Below the pieces are notes generated by a model. It was given only the letters and a program-made list of their open reading frames with translations, searched no databases and was not told the DNA's origin. From contig DBNK01000003.1 of NCBI GenBank assembly GCA_002298335.1, positions 24,217 through 88,216 on the forward strand: 64,000 bases of DNA, in the 5' to 3' direction. Shown here piece after piece: positions 46,156 through 55,331 of this stretch. A program made the position numbers and the translations under genes. The stretch is from Thalassolituus sp. UBA674 (lineage in GTDB: Bacteria > Pseudomonadota > Gammaproteobacteria > Pseudomonadales > Oceanobacteraceae). The first letter of the stretch is position 1; every line of letters begins with the position of its first letter.

Positions 46156-46515
46156 ATGGGCAAAAAATCCGCCAGCGGCGGCCTCGTCTATTCCACCGAA
46201 TTCGGTCAGACCTGTCCGGGCTGCCGCCAACCCATCAACGACTGCACCTGCAAAGAAGACGCAGCCCCCGAGGGCGACGGTATCGTCCGTGTCTCACGCG
46301 AGAGCAAAGGCCGTGGCGGCAAGGTAGTGACCATAGTGACGGGTATTCCTCTGGCCGGCGCGGAGCTGAAAACTCTGGCGAAAGAGCTGAAGAAAAAATG
46401 CGGCGTTGGTGGTGCGTTAAAAGACGGGATTATTGAAATTCAGGGTGATCAGCGTGATTTGCTGGTCAGCGAGTTGAGCAAACGTGGTTTTACGGTGAAA
46501 AAAGCCGGTGGCTGA
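46156..46515 (+). CDS. yciH: SUI1/eIF1-like translation factor YciH
   Basis: A 119-residue protein. The N-terminal part holds CPGCRQPINDCTC, as in YciH homologues, followed by the SUI1 fold: VRVSRESKGRGGKVVTIVTGIPL, LKTLAKELKKKCGVGGALKDGIIEIQGDQRD and LLVSELSKRGFTVKKAGG. Bacterial YciH is an eIF1 homologue reported to influence initiation fidelity, though its role is not firmly settled. It begins 122 bp after a REP element and overlaps tadA by 8 nt. Confidence 0.93.
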   Translation: MGKKSASGGLVYSTEFGQTCPGCRQPINDCTCKEDAAPEGDGIVRVSRESKGRGGKVVTIVTGIPLAGAELKTLAKELKKKCGVGGALKDGIIEIQGDQRDLLVSELSKRGFTVKKAGG

Positions 46516-47059
46516 GCTGAATCTGATGGGGCAGGTGGTGACCTCGGATGAGGAGGGCATGCGGCTGGCACTGCAACTGGCAGCGCAGGCGGCGGAGGCC
46601 GGTGAAGTGCCGGTGGGTGCCGTGGTGGTTCTTGATGGCAAGGTCGTCGGGCAGGGGGCCAATGCGCCGATCACCGGGCTGGACCCGACCGCCCATGCGG
46701 AGATTCTGGCGATCCGTGACGCCGCCACCCGTATTGGTAATTACCGCCTTTCCGGTGCGACGCTGTACGTCACGGTGGAGCCCTGCAGCATGTGTGCCGG
46801 AGCCATTGTGCACAGCCGTGTGGCCAGAGTGGTTTATGGTTGCACTGAGCCCAAAGCCGGTGTCGTGGAAAGTGCAGAAACCTTTTTCACCAAGCCGTTT
46901 CTGAACCACAGAACCGAGACTCTGGGCGGTGTGCTGGCAGAGGAATGCTCAGCGCTGATGACCGCTTTTTTTGCACGCCGCCGTGAAGGTAAGAAAAAGC
47001 TCAGATCTGCCAGCCCGGTGGCTGACACTATCCAGACGCGAGGAGGAGAGGATCAATGA
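46508..47059 (+). CDS. tadA: tRNA-specific adenosine deaminase
   Basis: Zinc deaminase that makes inosine at position 34 of tRNA-Arg(ACG). 183 residues. The HAE motif has His63 and catalytic Glu65; PCSMC supplies zinc ligands Cys93 and Cys96. VPVGAVVV and the FFTKPFLNHRTETLGGVLAEEC C-terminal region are typical of TadA rather than of other CDA enzymes. It overlaps yciH by 8 nt and the MOSC gene by 4 nt, so the three are translationally linked. Confidence 0.95.
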   Translation: MAELNLMGQVVTSDEEGMRLALQLAAQAAEAGEVPVGAVVVLDGKVVGQGANAPITGLDPTAHAEILAIRDAATRIGNYRLSGATLYVTVEPCSMCAGAIVHSRVARVVYGCTEPKAGVVESAETFFTKPFLNHRTETLGGVLAEECSALMTAFFARRREGKKKLRSASPVADTIQTRGGEDQ

Positions 47060-47592
47060 GTTCATCCGGAAGGGTGCCGAAACAGCAGGCGCTGTTTGAT
47101 AAATTCACCACGGATCTTCAGCCCGGACGGCTGCAGTGGATAGGTGTGCGCCCGGCGCGGCGTGAGCCGATGATTACTGCCACAGAAGCGCAGGCTGTGG
47201 CCGGTATGGGGCTCACCGGTGACCGGCGTATGCAGGGCAGCGCCGGCTCCGGACGCCAGGTGACGCTGATTGCGGCTGAGCATCTGGATGTCATCGCGCG
47301 CCTGCTGCATCTGGACGTGATTGATCCGGCACTGGTGCGGCGCAACCTGGTGGTCAGTGGGGTGAATCTCAATGCACTGCGCTATCAGCAGTTCCGTGTT
47401 GGTGACGTAGTTCTGGAGTCGACCGAACTGTGTCATCCCTGCTCACGCATGGATGAGGTCTTTGGTCCCGGCGGCCAGGCCGCCATGCTGGGGCACGGAG
47501 GTCTGTGCGCCAGAATTCTGCAGGGCGGTATTATCCGCATCGGCGATGCTGTGCAGGTGTTGAGCCCGCATGAACGCATAAAAAGTCACTGA
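47056..47592 (+). CDS. MOSC-domain protein
   Basis: A 178-residue stand-alone MOSC domain: LQWIGVRPARREPM, GLTGDRRMQGSAGSGRQVTLIAAEHLDVIA, then RRNLVVSGVNLNALRYQQFRVGDVVLESTELCHPCSRMDEVFGPG. The conserved Cys in ELCHPC is the proposed molybdenum-cofactor or sulfur carrier site. YiiM-like or molybdenum-cofactor-linked reductase/sulfurase functions are typical, but no partner subunit adjoins it. It overlaps tadA by 4 nt and converges on mltF. Confidence 0.9.
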   Translation: MSSSGRVPKQQALFDKFTTDLQPGRLQWIGVRPARREPMITATEAQAVAGMGLTGDRRMQGSAGSGRQVTLIAAEHLDVIARLLHLDVIDPALVRRNLVVSGVNLNALRYQQFRVGDVVLESTELCHPCSRMDEVFGPGGQAAMLGHGGLCARILQGGIIRIGDAVQVLSPHERIKSH

Positions 47593-47615
47593 GATCCCCG
47601 TTTACCGGTCACCGC

Positions 47616-49118
47616 TCAGAGGGCTTCCGGTTGCGGGTTGCCGGCGCCTTCGGTCAGTGGCACAACACTGGTGTCATCGGTGAGTGGCGGAATAACCGTC
47701 ACCCCAGTGTTTTCGGCGTTCTGCTCCTGCTCGCTGGTGAGTTGGGTTTCGTCTTTCCAGATCAGTACGTCGTAGTAACGGCGGATGTTCTGCACATAGG
47801 TCACCGGCTCGCTGCCTCGGGCATAACCGTAGCGTGTTTTGCTGTAATACCGTTTCTGACTCAGCAACGGCAGTACTTCTTTGATGTCGTTCCAGAGATT
47901 GGGGTTGTAGCCCATGTCCTGTGCCAGCCCGCGCGCATCTTCAAGGTGACCCAGGCCGACATTATAGGCGGCCATGGCCATCCAGGTCCGGTCCGGTTCC
48001 ACAATGGATTCATCCAGACGTTCGCGCAGCTGTGAAAGATAGCGGCTGCCGCCACGGATACTCTGGGCCGGGTCCAGGCGGTCTTCAATGCCAAGGTCAC
48101 TGGCGGTGCGCTGGGTCAGCATCATGATGCCGCGCACACCGGTGTAAGAACGTGCAGTGGGGTTCCAGTGACTTTCCTGATACCCCATGGCCGCCAGCAG
48201 GCGCCAGTCGAAACCGTATTTTTCGGCCGCTTTCTCAAACGCCGCCCGGTACTGCGGCAAGACGCGGATGCTGTTCCGCAGGAAGCGGTGTGCGCCGACA
48301 TAATCAAACTGGCCAACGTGGCCGTAATAGCGTTCTGACAGCGTCTCCATCAGCATGCCGGTTTCCGGCCGCAGGAAGAAATCGTAGATTTTCTCACGCA
48401 GTGAGGCGTCGGCCAGCCTGGGCATGACCCAGGCCACGGTCTGGACTTCCCCCAGGGTAAAGGCCACATCCAGATTGGGCAGGTACGACTGCACCAGGCG
48501 GAATTCACTGGAGTTGACCAGGGTGTAGTCCAGCTCCTGATCCGACACCATCTGTAACAGGTCCGAGGCATCCAGCTCCGTGGTTTCGCGCCAGGTCAGG
48601 GTGGGCAATTCCTGCCGTTGCCAGCGTCGCAGGGTAGAGGCATGACGGGAGCCCGCAGTGACCATCAGCCGGCCGCCCTGCAGATCAGCGAGTGACACCG
48701 GCTGGTGATTGCGGCGGCGGTAGATCACCTGTTCCGAGACAGTGCTGTAGGCCGGACCGTACATCACATCGTAGTCATCGGTCTGTTCCCGGGTGAAACC
48801 GGCGGCGGCTATGTGGGTATCGCCATCCAGCAGCACATCCATGGCGTCATGGAGGTTGTTAACCACGATCAGATTGAGTTCAACACCAAGGTACTCGGCA
48901 AAGGCGCGGATCAGGTCGTATTCGTAACCGGCCGGGCCGCTGCGGTCTTCAAAATAGGCGGTGGGGCTGTTGCGCGTCACCACATTCAGGGTGCCGCTGT
49001 CCTTGATCTGATCCAGCAGATACGGCCGTACACTGCCCGTCAGAATTGCCGTTCCGGCCAGCGTCATCAGCAGGCGGCGGGCAATTTTCAGTGTGGTCAG
49101 CATGCGGGTGTAAGGCAT
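47616..49118 (-). CDS. mltF: Membrane-bound lytic transglycosylase F
   Basis: Periplasmic murein lytic enzyme of 500 residues. An N-terminal signal/anchor (LLMTLAGTAILTGSV) is followed by a solute-binding-protein-like domain (about 35-270; SGTLNVVTRNSPTAYFEDRSGPAGYEYDLIRAFAEYLGVELNLIV) and an SLT domain (about 290-450). The catalytic Glu315 is in GYQESHWNP, aligning with E. coli Glu314; GVRGIMMLTQRTA and AYNVGLGHLEDAR complete the family 1 motifs. No clear lipobox is seen, unlike some relatives. A low-complexity C-terminal tail follows. Confidence 0.95.
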   Translation of the reverse strand: MPYTRMLTTLKIARRLLMTLAGTAILTGSVRPYLLDQIKDSGTLNVVTRNSPTAYFEDRSGPAGYEYDLIRAFAEYLGVELNLIVVNNLHDAMDVLLDGDTHIAAAGFTREQTDDYDVMYGPAYSTVSEQVIYRRRNHQPVSLADLQGGRLMVTAGSRHASTLRRWQRQELPTLTWRETTELDASDLLQMVSDQELDYTLVNSSEFRLVQSYLPNLDVAFTLGEVQTVAWVMPRLADASLREKIYDFFLRPETGMLMETLSERYYGHVGQFDYVGAHRFLRNSIRVLPQYRAAFEKAAEKYGFDWRLLAAMGYQESHWNPTARSYTGVRGIMMLTQRTASDLGIEDRLDPAQSIRGGSRYLSQLRERLDESIVEPDRTWMAMAAYNVGLGHLEDARGLAQDMGYNPNLWNDIKEVLPLLSQKRYYSKTRYGYARGSEPVTYVQNIRRYYDVLIWKDETQLTSEQEQNAENTGVTVIPPLTDDTSVVPLTEGAGNPQPEAL

Positions 49119-49342
49119 TCACAGTTCTCAGTCGTATTCCTGAATTCTAGTCGGGCAGCAGGATTAAAAACAGATTGTTCTGTAAAGAAGGTTAACCGGA
49201 TGGGCGCTACTATACAGGAATTCAGTCTTCACCCCGCGCGGGCAAAGGCGCCATTTCGTGGAGGTTGACCCGCGCAAGCGGACTGGTTAGCGTGCTCAGA
49301 CCCGATACAGAACACAACACAGATCTACACAGAGGCAGACGG

Positions 49343-49954
49343 ATGAAACTCTATAACAATGCTCATGCCCCCAACCCACGCCGTGTCCGTATATTGCTCG
49401 CCGAAAAGGGCGTGACGGAATACGTCACCGAAGAGCTGGACCTTGGCAAAGGTGAAAACCTGTCCGAGCACTTCCGCGGAATCAATCCTCTGTTAAAGGT
49501 ACCGGTGCTGGAGCTGGCGGATGGCTTGTGTCTGTCAGAAACCCCGGCCATCTGCCGCTACCTGGATGAAACCTTTCCGGAGCCGCCGCTGTACGGCCAG
49601 TCACGTAAAGAGCGGGCCATTATTGATATGTGGGACCACCGGGTGGAATACGGGCTGTTGTGGCCTGCCATGTTCGGCTTTCAGCACATCAGTGGTTACT
49701 TCAAAGACCGCATGAATCCGCTGGCCGAATGGGGGCAGGAGAGTGTGCAGAATTTTATGAACATGCTGCCGGTGCTGGAGCAGCAGCTCAGCCAGAATGA
49801 ATGGGTGGCGGGCAGTCATTTCAGCGTGGCGGATATTACCGCCGTGTGTGCGATCGATTTTGCCCGTATTGTGAAAGTGCGTGTCGGAGATGAATTTCCA
49901 TCCATCAAACGCTGGCATGAGGCCGTAAAACAGCGGCCTTCGTACGGCGCATAA
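49343..49954 (+). CDS. Glutathione S-transferase family protein
   Basis: A 203-residue GST. Thioredoxin-like domain: LYNNAHAPNPRRVRILLAEKGV, then NPLLKVPVLEL with the cis-Pro and LSETPAICRYLDETFP with the Glu-Ser/Thr glutathione site. Helical domain: WVAGSHFSVADITAVCAIDFARIV with the N-capping box. It resembles beta/theta-like GSTs in the SSL2/GstA group. The frame opens further upstream, but MKLYNNAH at 49343 with an AGACGGA site is the natural start. It diverges from mltF. Confidence 0.92.
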   Translation: MKLYNNAHAPNPRRVRILLAEKGVTEYVTEELDLGKGENLSEHFRGINPLLKVPVLELADGLCLSETPAICRYLDETFPEPPLYGQSRKERAIIDMWDHRVEYGLLWPAMFGFQHISGYFKDRMNPLAEWGQESVQNFMNMLPVLEQQLSQNEWVAGSHFSVADITAVCAIDFARIVKVRVGDEFPSIKRWHEAVKQRPSYGA

Positions 49955-49972
49955 CTCTTCTGAAACTGGCAT

Positions 49973-49997
49973 AAAAAAGCCCCGGCAAAGCCGGGGC
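49973..49997 (-). terminator. Terminator of the amide operon
   Basis: GCCCCGGC-AAA-GCCGGGGC is an 8-bp GC-only stem. Six A residues precede it on the plus strand, giving a U-run on the minus strand. It is placed 49 bp after fmdB, at the end of the long minus-strand operon. It can also back up the convergent GST gene. Confidence 0.92.
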
Positions 49998-50045
49998 AAG
50001 TCTACAGACGAACTCATTATTATGGGCAGGGAGGGTTCTCAGAGA

Positions 50046-50426
50046 TCAGTGGCTGATCATCCACGGCCGCATGGAAGGAAACATCTTATTACCATCAGCG
50101 GTGTACATCAGATTACTCTGACGCTTTTTACCGCTGCTGCACCCACAGTTACTGCCATGCTTATGGGCATGACGCTCCTGCTTTTCCTTCTCCCGCTCAT
50201 GGTATTCATTGGCGGTCATAACGTCCGGTGAATGGCTCGCCTTTTCATTGGCTTCCATCGCTTCGCGCCGCTCTTTGATCATGTTTGCGATCTCCGGAGG
50301 CAGCACGATCACCCGCGCAGACATGGTCTGGCATTGCGGGCAGAACGCGGGTTTGTCATGGTGCTCCATCGACGCCAGTTCCTGGAAAACACCGTGGTCA
50401 GGACATTTATAATCATAGAGTGGCAT
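50046..50426 (-). CDS. fmdB: FmdB-family zinc-ribbon protein
   Basis: A 126-residue protein. The N-terminal FmdB zinc ribbon is MPLYDYKCPDHGVFQ ... CPQC with two Cys pairs (the first is CPDHG rather than CxxC, so one ligand may be His). A charged helical middle (about 48-90) and a C-terminal Cys/His-rich patch HKHGSNCGCSSGKK follow. FmdB in Methylophilus was proposed to regulate the formamidase operon. Here it is the last gene, 21 bp after fmdA, so a role in amide metabolism or metal handling for the amidases is likely. Confidence 0.9.
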   Translation of the reverse strand: MPLYDYKCPDHGVFQELASMEHHDKPAFCPQCQTMSARVIVLPPEIANMIKERREAMEANEKASHSPDVMTANEYHEREKEKQERHAHKHGSNCGCSSGKKRQSNLMYTADGNKMFPSMRPWMISH

Positions 50427-50447
50427 GGTTTTCTCTCCTTATTCCGC

Positions 50448-51680
50448 TCAGTCGAGATCCGGTGCTTTCGGAATATCGATGCTGCCATCGAGATGTTTTA
50501 CCGGACCGTCTGGACTGATCTGCACATCGAATTTGAAGATATCCGTTGGCAGCCACAGGGTGGCACAGGAGTTCGGAATATCCACCACGCCACTGATGTG
50601 GCCCTGTACCGGCGCACAACCGATAATGGCGTAACCCTGAGCTTCGCTGTAACCAAACTTGGTCAGGTAATTAATGGCGTTGTGACAGGCCTGACGATAC
50701 GCAACGCTGGTATCCAGATAATGCTGTTTGCCATCTTCATCGACAGAAATACCTTCAAAAATGAGGTAATCATCGTATTTAGGAACCAGTTTACTCGGCT
50801 TGAAGATCGGGTTTTTCACCTGATATTTTGCCATGCCGTCTTTAATCAGATTCACGCGCATATGAATCCAGCCAGCCATTTCAATCGCACCACAGAAGGT
50901 AATTTCACCGTCGCCCTGGCTGAAGTGCAGGTCACCCACTGACAGGCCCGCGCCGTCAACGTAAACCGGGAAATACACTTTGGCACCGCGTGTCAGGTCT
51001 TTAATGTCACAGTTACCACCGTGCTCACGTGGCGGTACCGTACGTGCCCCTTCAGCGGCCGCTTTTTCTTTTTCCTCACCTTTTAAACGACCCATGTGCG
51101 CGGTTGGTGCGTAGGGCAGCGTCGCCAGTTCCGGCACGCGGTCCGGATCAGTGTCGGCCAGGGCTTTCTCACGGGTATTCCACATATCCAGCATTTTTTT
51201 GTCGGGCAGACAGCCAATCAGGCCGGGGTGCAGAATACCGGCAAATTCAACGCCCGGAACGTGGCGTGAGCTGGTCATCATACCTTTGAAATCCCAGATG
51301 GATTTCTGTGCTTCCGGGAAACGGTCGGTGAGGAAGCCACCCCCGTTTTTCTTGGAGAAAAAGCCGTTAAAGCCCCACTGGCTCTCCTCAAAGGCACCGA
51401 TGTCGAGAATATCCACTTCCAGCAGGTCACCAGGCTCTGCACCTTCAACAGCGATCGGGCCGGACAGGAAGTGCACCTGACTCAGGTCGACGTCACGCAC
51501 GTCAGACGCGTCGTCGTCGTTTTTGATCTGGCCGCCGGTCCAGTCATAACACTCAACGATAAAGTCATCGCCGGGTTTTACTGTCGCCACCATCGGAATA
51601 TCCGGATGCCAGCGGTTGTGCACCTGGTCGTTATCGTAGGCGGATTTACTGAGATCAATTTTAATGATGGTATCAGTCAT
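50448..51680 (-). CDS. fmdA: Formamidase / acetamidase
   Basis: Hydrolyses formamide (or acetamide) to ammonia plus the acid. 410 residues, the length of FmdA of Methylophilus. Typical segments: HNRWHPDIPMVATVKPGDDFIVECYDWTGGQI, HFLSGPIAVEGAEPGDLLEVDILDI, HPGLIGC, PPREHGGNCDIKDLTRGAKVYFPVYVDGAGLSVGDLHFSQGDGEITFCG, and GYAIIGCAPVQGHISGVVDIPN. The family (FmdA_AmdA) is unrelated to the nitrilase-type AmiE encoded in the same operon. It overlaps amiB by 8 nt. Confidence 0.96.
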   Translation of the reverse strand: MTDTIIKIDLSKSAYDNDQVHNRWHPDIPMVATVKPGDDFIVECYDWTGGQIKNDDDASDVRDVDLSQVHFLSGPIAVEGAEPGDLLEVDILDIGAFEESQWGFNGFFSKKNGGGFLTDRFPEAQKSIWDFKGMMTSSRHVPGVEFAGILHPGLIGCLPDKKMLDMWNTREKALADTDPDRVPELATLPYAPTAHMGRLKGEEKEKAAAEGARTVPPREHGGNCDIKDLTRGAKVYFPVYVDGAGLSVGDLHFSQGDGEITFCGAIEMAGWIHMRVNLIKDGMAKYQVKNPIFKPSKLVPKYDDYLIFEGISVDEDGKQHYLDTSVAYRQACHNAINYLTKFGYSEAQGYAIIGCAPVQGHISGVVDIPNSCATLWLPTDIFKFDVQISPDGPVKHLDGSIDIPKAPDLD

Positions 51681-52764
51681 GGTTTTCTCCTGTGGTCGCC
51701 GTGAGGCTGGTAAAGGTCATATCAGAGTCCTCTGCGCCTTGCGCAAAAGGGACCGGCCGGAAAGTAAGTGCCTGATGATTGGCACTGATCTGCAGGCAGT
51801 ACTTTCCGGCAGGGTTCAGGTGTTCGGGGGAATTCAGAAAACGCGCAACCTCGGTGATCACGCGGTCACGGAAAGTGCGCTCCAGTGCGCGTGCGCCAAA
51901 ACGTTCAATGTCAGAGCGCAGCACAATAAAACGGCAGGCGTCGTCGTCCAGTTCAATCGTCAGGCGGTGACGCTGCAGGCGTTGATTCAGAGCATCCTGC
52001 AGTTGCAGCACCAGCTCTGGCATCTCATGCACCGGCAGGGCAGAAAAATAGCCGGTGAGGCCGATGCGGTTAATAAATTCGGTATCAAAATGTCTGCGCA
52101 GAGCGCGCTGGTAGAGCGACGCGCGGCTCATACCGGGAATGCTGTCAAGCCAGTGCAGGCGCTCGGCCCAGAGACTGCCAGCGTTACTCGTCATGAACAC
52201 GAGCGTGTTATGGAACGACAGACTTTTCTGGCCGGAAGCCAGTTTTAAGGTGCCGTTATCCAGTACATTCATCAAGGCACGGATGACGGCGCGGTCGGCT
52301 TTTTCAATTTCATCAAACAGCACAATGCCCGGGCGGGATGAGGTACCGTTAATGGCCTCGTCATCGAACAGACTGAGGTTTTCTTTGCTGCCGACATAAC
52401 CCGGAGGCGCCCCGGTAATGGCGGCGCTGTAATGCGCCTGCGACAGGGTATTCATGTCAATGCGGCAGAAGGCATCCGGGCGGCCGTGAATGGCATTGGC
52501 GACCTGCCGGACCATTTCGGTTTTGCCGGTACCGGTCGCGCCGATGAACAAGGCCGACAGCAGCGGGCGGCGGGTATCGTATAAACCGGCAGAGATAATG
52601 TTCAGCTGGGCTTCCAGCTGATCAATGACCGTATCCTGACCGAGAATGTGCTGGCGCAGGGATTCGGCGACGTCCGCCGGGCTGAACGCGAAACGTGACA
52701 GTGGCAGAGCCGTAGTCCGGGTTCCGGAGGATTGTTCACGCAGCCGCTCGTTGGCAAAGACCAT
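51673..52764 (-). CDS. amiB: AmiB-like Clp-family AAA ATPase of the amidase operon
   Basis: A single-AAA protein of 363 residues. HILGQDTVIDQLEAQLNIISAG begins the ClpA/ClpB second-ATPase-like module, with Walker A GATGTGKTE near residue 75, a pore-loop region SAAITGAPPGYVGSKE, Walker B IVLFDEIEKAD, sensor 1 FMTSNAG and the arginine-finger region FINRIG. A small C-terminal domain has FGARALERTF as sensor 2. No N domain, first AAA ring or ClpP loop is evident. Its place after amiE matches amiB of the Pseudomonas amidase operon. A chaperone role for amidase or transporter is plausible but unproved. Confidence 0.85.
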   Translation of the reverse strand: MVFANERLREQSSGTRTTALPLSRFAFSPADVAESLRQHILGQDTVIDQLEAQLNIISAGLYDTRRPLLSALFIGATGTGKTEMVRQVANAIHGRPDAFCRIDMNTLSQAHYSAAITGAPPGYVGSKENLSLFDDEAINGTSSRPGIVLFDEIEKADRAVIRALMNVLDNGTLKLASGQKSLSFHNTLVFMTSNAGSLWAERLHWLDSIPGMSRASLYQRALRRHFDTEFINRIGLTGYFSALPVHEMPELVLQLQDALNQRLQRHRLTIELDDDACRFIVLRSDIERFGARALERTFRDRVITEVARFLNSPEHLNPAGKYCLQISANHQALTFRPVPFAQGAEDSDMTFTSLTATTGENHD

Positions 52765-52778
52765 GGTACGCCCGGCGA

Positions 52779-53825
52779 TTATTCGCCGGCCTCCATACTG
52801 CGTTCTGCGCCCGGCAGATTACCCACCGGACAGTCCGCAACACCGACGGTTTTACGGGTCATGGCTTCAACATCGGCCTGAGCTTTTTCGGCGTCCGTCA
52901 CCCAGGTGCGGTAAAACTCAAACGGACAGTCGGCAATGCCTTTATCGCCGTCGCCGGAATTATGAATACCGGTATAACCACGGTGCAGCAGTTTGAATAA
53001 ATGGTTCTGCGACTGATCATTTTCACGGGCATCACGGATCTGTGAGACCGACAGCTGGGCGTATTGCACGCCCATGTCTTCCTCACCACATTCGCCCAGT
53101 GTGCGGCCATCAAAACCGACGATGGCCGAGTGACCAAAGTAGGAATAAACGCCATCCCAACCCGTAGCGTTGGCCACGGCGACATAGCAGTTATTGGCCC
53201 ACGCCATGCACTTGGCCATCATGATCTGCTGTTCTTTGGCCGGGTACATATAGCCCTGACAGCGGACGATCAGTTCAGCGCCGCGCATGGCACAGTCACG
53301 CCAGATTTCCGGGTAATTACCGTCGTCGCAGATGATCAGACTGATCTTCAGGCCTTTGGGACCTTCGGTGACGTAGGTGCGATCCCCCGGGTACCAGCCT
53401 TCGATCGGGCACCAGGGGATGCATTTACGGTACTTCTGAACAATTTCTCCTTTGTTATTGATCAGAACCAGGGTGTTATAGGGTGCTTTGTTCGGATGTT
53501 CTTCGTGCTGTTCACCGGTCAGGGAGAATACTCCCCAGGTGTCAGCTTCTTTACAGGCAGCGGCGAAAATATCGGTTTCAGCACCGGGAATGGTCGCCGC
53601 AGTAGCGTACATTTCGTCTTCGTCGTACATGATGCCCATGGTGCTGTATTCCGGGAAAACCACCAGGTCGAGACCTGGCAGTCCCAATTTCATACCTTTG
53701 ATCATGTCGGCGATTTTTCCGGCATTTTCGAGTACCTCTGCCCTGGTGTGCAGGCGGGGCATTTTGTAGTTCACAACGGCAACACCGACGGTATCCGGGC
53801 TGCTGGAAATATCACCGTGACGCAT
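52779..53825 (-). CDS. amiE: Aliphatic amidase (nitrilase superfamily)
   Basis: Hydrolyses short aliphatic amides such as acetamide and propionamide to acid plus ammonia. 348 residues, near-identical in layout to Pseudomonas AmiE from MRHGDISSS onward. Catalytic triad: Glu59 (FPEY), Lys134 (YRKCIPW) and Cys166 ([11 protein letters not shown]), in the same numbering as the Pseudomonas enzyme. [26 protein letters not shown] and [13 protein letters not shown] are characteristic. A separate Cys after Lys134 is an unusual substitution for Ile. 41 bp from urtE and 14 bp from amiB. Confidence 0.98.
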   Translation of the reverse strand: MRHGDISSSPDTVGVAVVNYKMPRLHTRAEVLENAGKIADMIKGMKLGLPGLDLVVFPEYSTMGIMYDEDEMYATAATIPGAETDIFAAACKEADTWGVFSLTGEQHEEHPNKAPYNTLVLINNKGEIVQKYRKCIPWCPIEGWYPGDRTYVTEGPKGLKISLIICDDGNYPEIWRDCAMRGAELIVRCQGYMYPAKEQQIMMAKCMAWANNCYVAVANATGWDGVYSYFGHSAIVGFDGRTLGECGEEDMGVQYAQLSVSQIRDARENDQSQNHLFKLLHRGYTGIHNSGDGDKGIADCPFEFYRTWVTDAEKAQADVEAMTRKTVGVADCPVGNLPGAERSMEAGE

Positions 53826-53866
53826 AGTTTTTTCTCCGCTGAAAATTCAGGGTTAAACAGGAAAAT

Positions 53867-54556
53867 TCATACTGATAAGTATTTTGAAATCATGTCCTGA
53901 TCGGCTTCTCCGACCGGTACGTCCAGTACGATTTTCCCTTTTTCAATCACCAGAATCCGGTCAGCCACATCGAGTGCAAAACTCAACACCTGTTCGGATA
54001 CCAGAATCGACAGACCACGCTCATCACGGATACGGCGCAGGGTCTGAGCCATTTCCTTGATGATGTTGGGCTGAATACCTTCGGTAGGCTCGTCCAGCAG
54101 CAGTACGCACGGGTCGCTGGCCAGCGCACGGGCGATCGCCAGCTGCTGCTGCTGACCACCAGACAGGTTGCCGCCGCGACGGCCCTGCATTTCTTTCAGA
54201 ACCGGGAAGAGGGTGTAAAGGTCTTCCGGAATGTCTTTTTTACCGGTGCTGGTCAGGCCGGTTTCAATGTTTTCTTTCACCGTCATGGTGGAGAAAATCA
54301 TCCGCCCCTGAGGTACAAAACCGACGCCGGCACCGACACGCTGATAACTTTTCAGCGGTGTTAATTCCGTCGCATTTAATTTTGCACTGCCCCCCTGGGA
54401 CGGAATCATGCCGATCAGGGATTTCATCAGTGTGGTTTTTCCCATACCGTTACGGCCGAGTACGGCAATAATTTCGTTATCCCCTAAGGTCAGGTTCATT
54501 TCGTTAATGATGGTGCTCTGACCGTAGGCGACGGAGTAATCCTGTAATTGCAGCAT
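53867..54556 (-). CDS. urtE: ABC transporter ATPase UrtE (amide/urea)
   Basis: One of two ATPases of a branched-chain-type ABC importer, 229 residues. Walker A GRNGMGKTT, Q-loop VPQGRMIF, signature NLSGGQQQQLAIARAL, Walker B LLLDEPTEGIQPN and an H-loop replaced by SEQ in LVSEQVLSF, as is usual for LivF/UrtE. The VPQGR.IF segment is typical of UrtE. It is the last transporter gene, 10 bp after urtD and 41 bp before amiE. Confidence 0.93.
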   Translation of the reverse strand: MLQLQDYSVAYGQSTIINEMNLTLGDNEIIAVLGRNGMGKTTLMKSLIGMIPSQGGSAKLNATELTPLKSYQRVGAGVGFVPQGRMIFSTMTVKENIETGLTSTGKKDIPEDLYTLFPVLKEMQGRRGGNLSGGQQQQLAIARALASDPCVLLLDEPTEGIQPNIIKEMAQTLRRIRDERGLSILVSEQVLSFALDVADRILVIEKGKIVLDVPVGEADQDMISKYLSV

Positions 54557-54566
54557 GTTCTTTTCC

Positions 54567-55331
54567 TCAGTGGCCCAGATACACTTCGATGACTTTCGGG
54601 TCAGACTGAACGCGCTCCATGGAGCCTTCGGACAGCACTTTGCCCTGATGCAGAACCGTTACACGGTCAGCGATATCGGCGACGAACTGCATGTCGTGCT
54701 CAATCACCAGTACTGAACGGTCTTTGGTAATGCGCTGCAGTAATTCGGCGGTCTGTTTGCGTTCCGAAATGGACATACCGGCGACCGGTTCATCCAGCAT
54801 CAGCAGTACCGGGTCCTGAATCAGCAGCATGCCGATTTCCAGCCACTGCTTCTGACCGTGAGAAAGAAGATCTGCGGGCATATCCAGCTTGTCGCCAAGG
54901 AAAATCATGTCGGCAATTTCTTTGACTTTGCTGACGACGGCTTCATCGCGGCGGAAGAAAAGTGCGCCCCAGACGTTACGGCCCTTGGGGTAAGAAAGTT
55001 CCAGGTTTTCAAAAACCGTGAGGTCTTCATAAATCGACGGGTTCTGGAATTTACGGCCAACACCGGCGTGCACAATTTCGTGCTCTTTCAGTTTGGTCAG
55101 TTCTTTACCCTTGAATTTAATCGAGCCTTCGGTGGCCTTGGTGCGGCCACAGATCAGATCCAGCACCGTGGTTTTACCGGCCCCGTTAGGGCCGATGATG
55201 ACGCGGATTTCCTGTTCTTCGACGTACAGCGACAGATCGTTTACCGCTTTGAAACCATCGAAGGACACGGTCAGGCCTTCAACGCTGAGAACAAAGTCTT
55301 TCTGCGGAATGGATTTATTCACTTCAAGCAT
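54567..55331 (-). CDS. urtD: ABC transporter ATPase UrtD (amide/urea)
   Basis: Second ATPase of the importer, 254 residues. Walker A GPNGAGKTT, then LTKLKEHEIVHAGVGRKFQNPSIYEDLTVFENLEL, in which GRKFQ.P is the UrtD signature, with the abbreviated signature LSHGQKQWLEIGMLL, Walker B LMLDEPVAGMS and H-loop VIEHDM. LivG-like proteins have a longer insert after Walker A. Its start overlaps the urtC end by 8 nt. Confidence 0.94.
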   Translation of the reverse strand: MLEVNKSIPQKDFVLSVEGLTVSFDGFKAVNDLSLYVEEQEIRVIIGPNGAGKTTVLDLICGRTKATEGSIKFKGKELTKLKEHEIVHAGVGRKFQNPSIYEDLTVFENLELSYPKGRNVWGALFFRRDEAVVSKVKEIADMIFLGDKLDMPADLLSHGQKQWLEIGMLLIQDPVLLMLDEPVAGMSISERKQTAELLQRITKDRSVLVIEHDMQFVADIADRVTVLHQGKVLSEGSMERVQSDPKVIEVYLGH

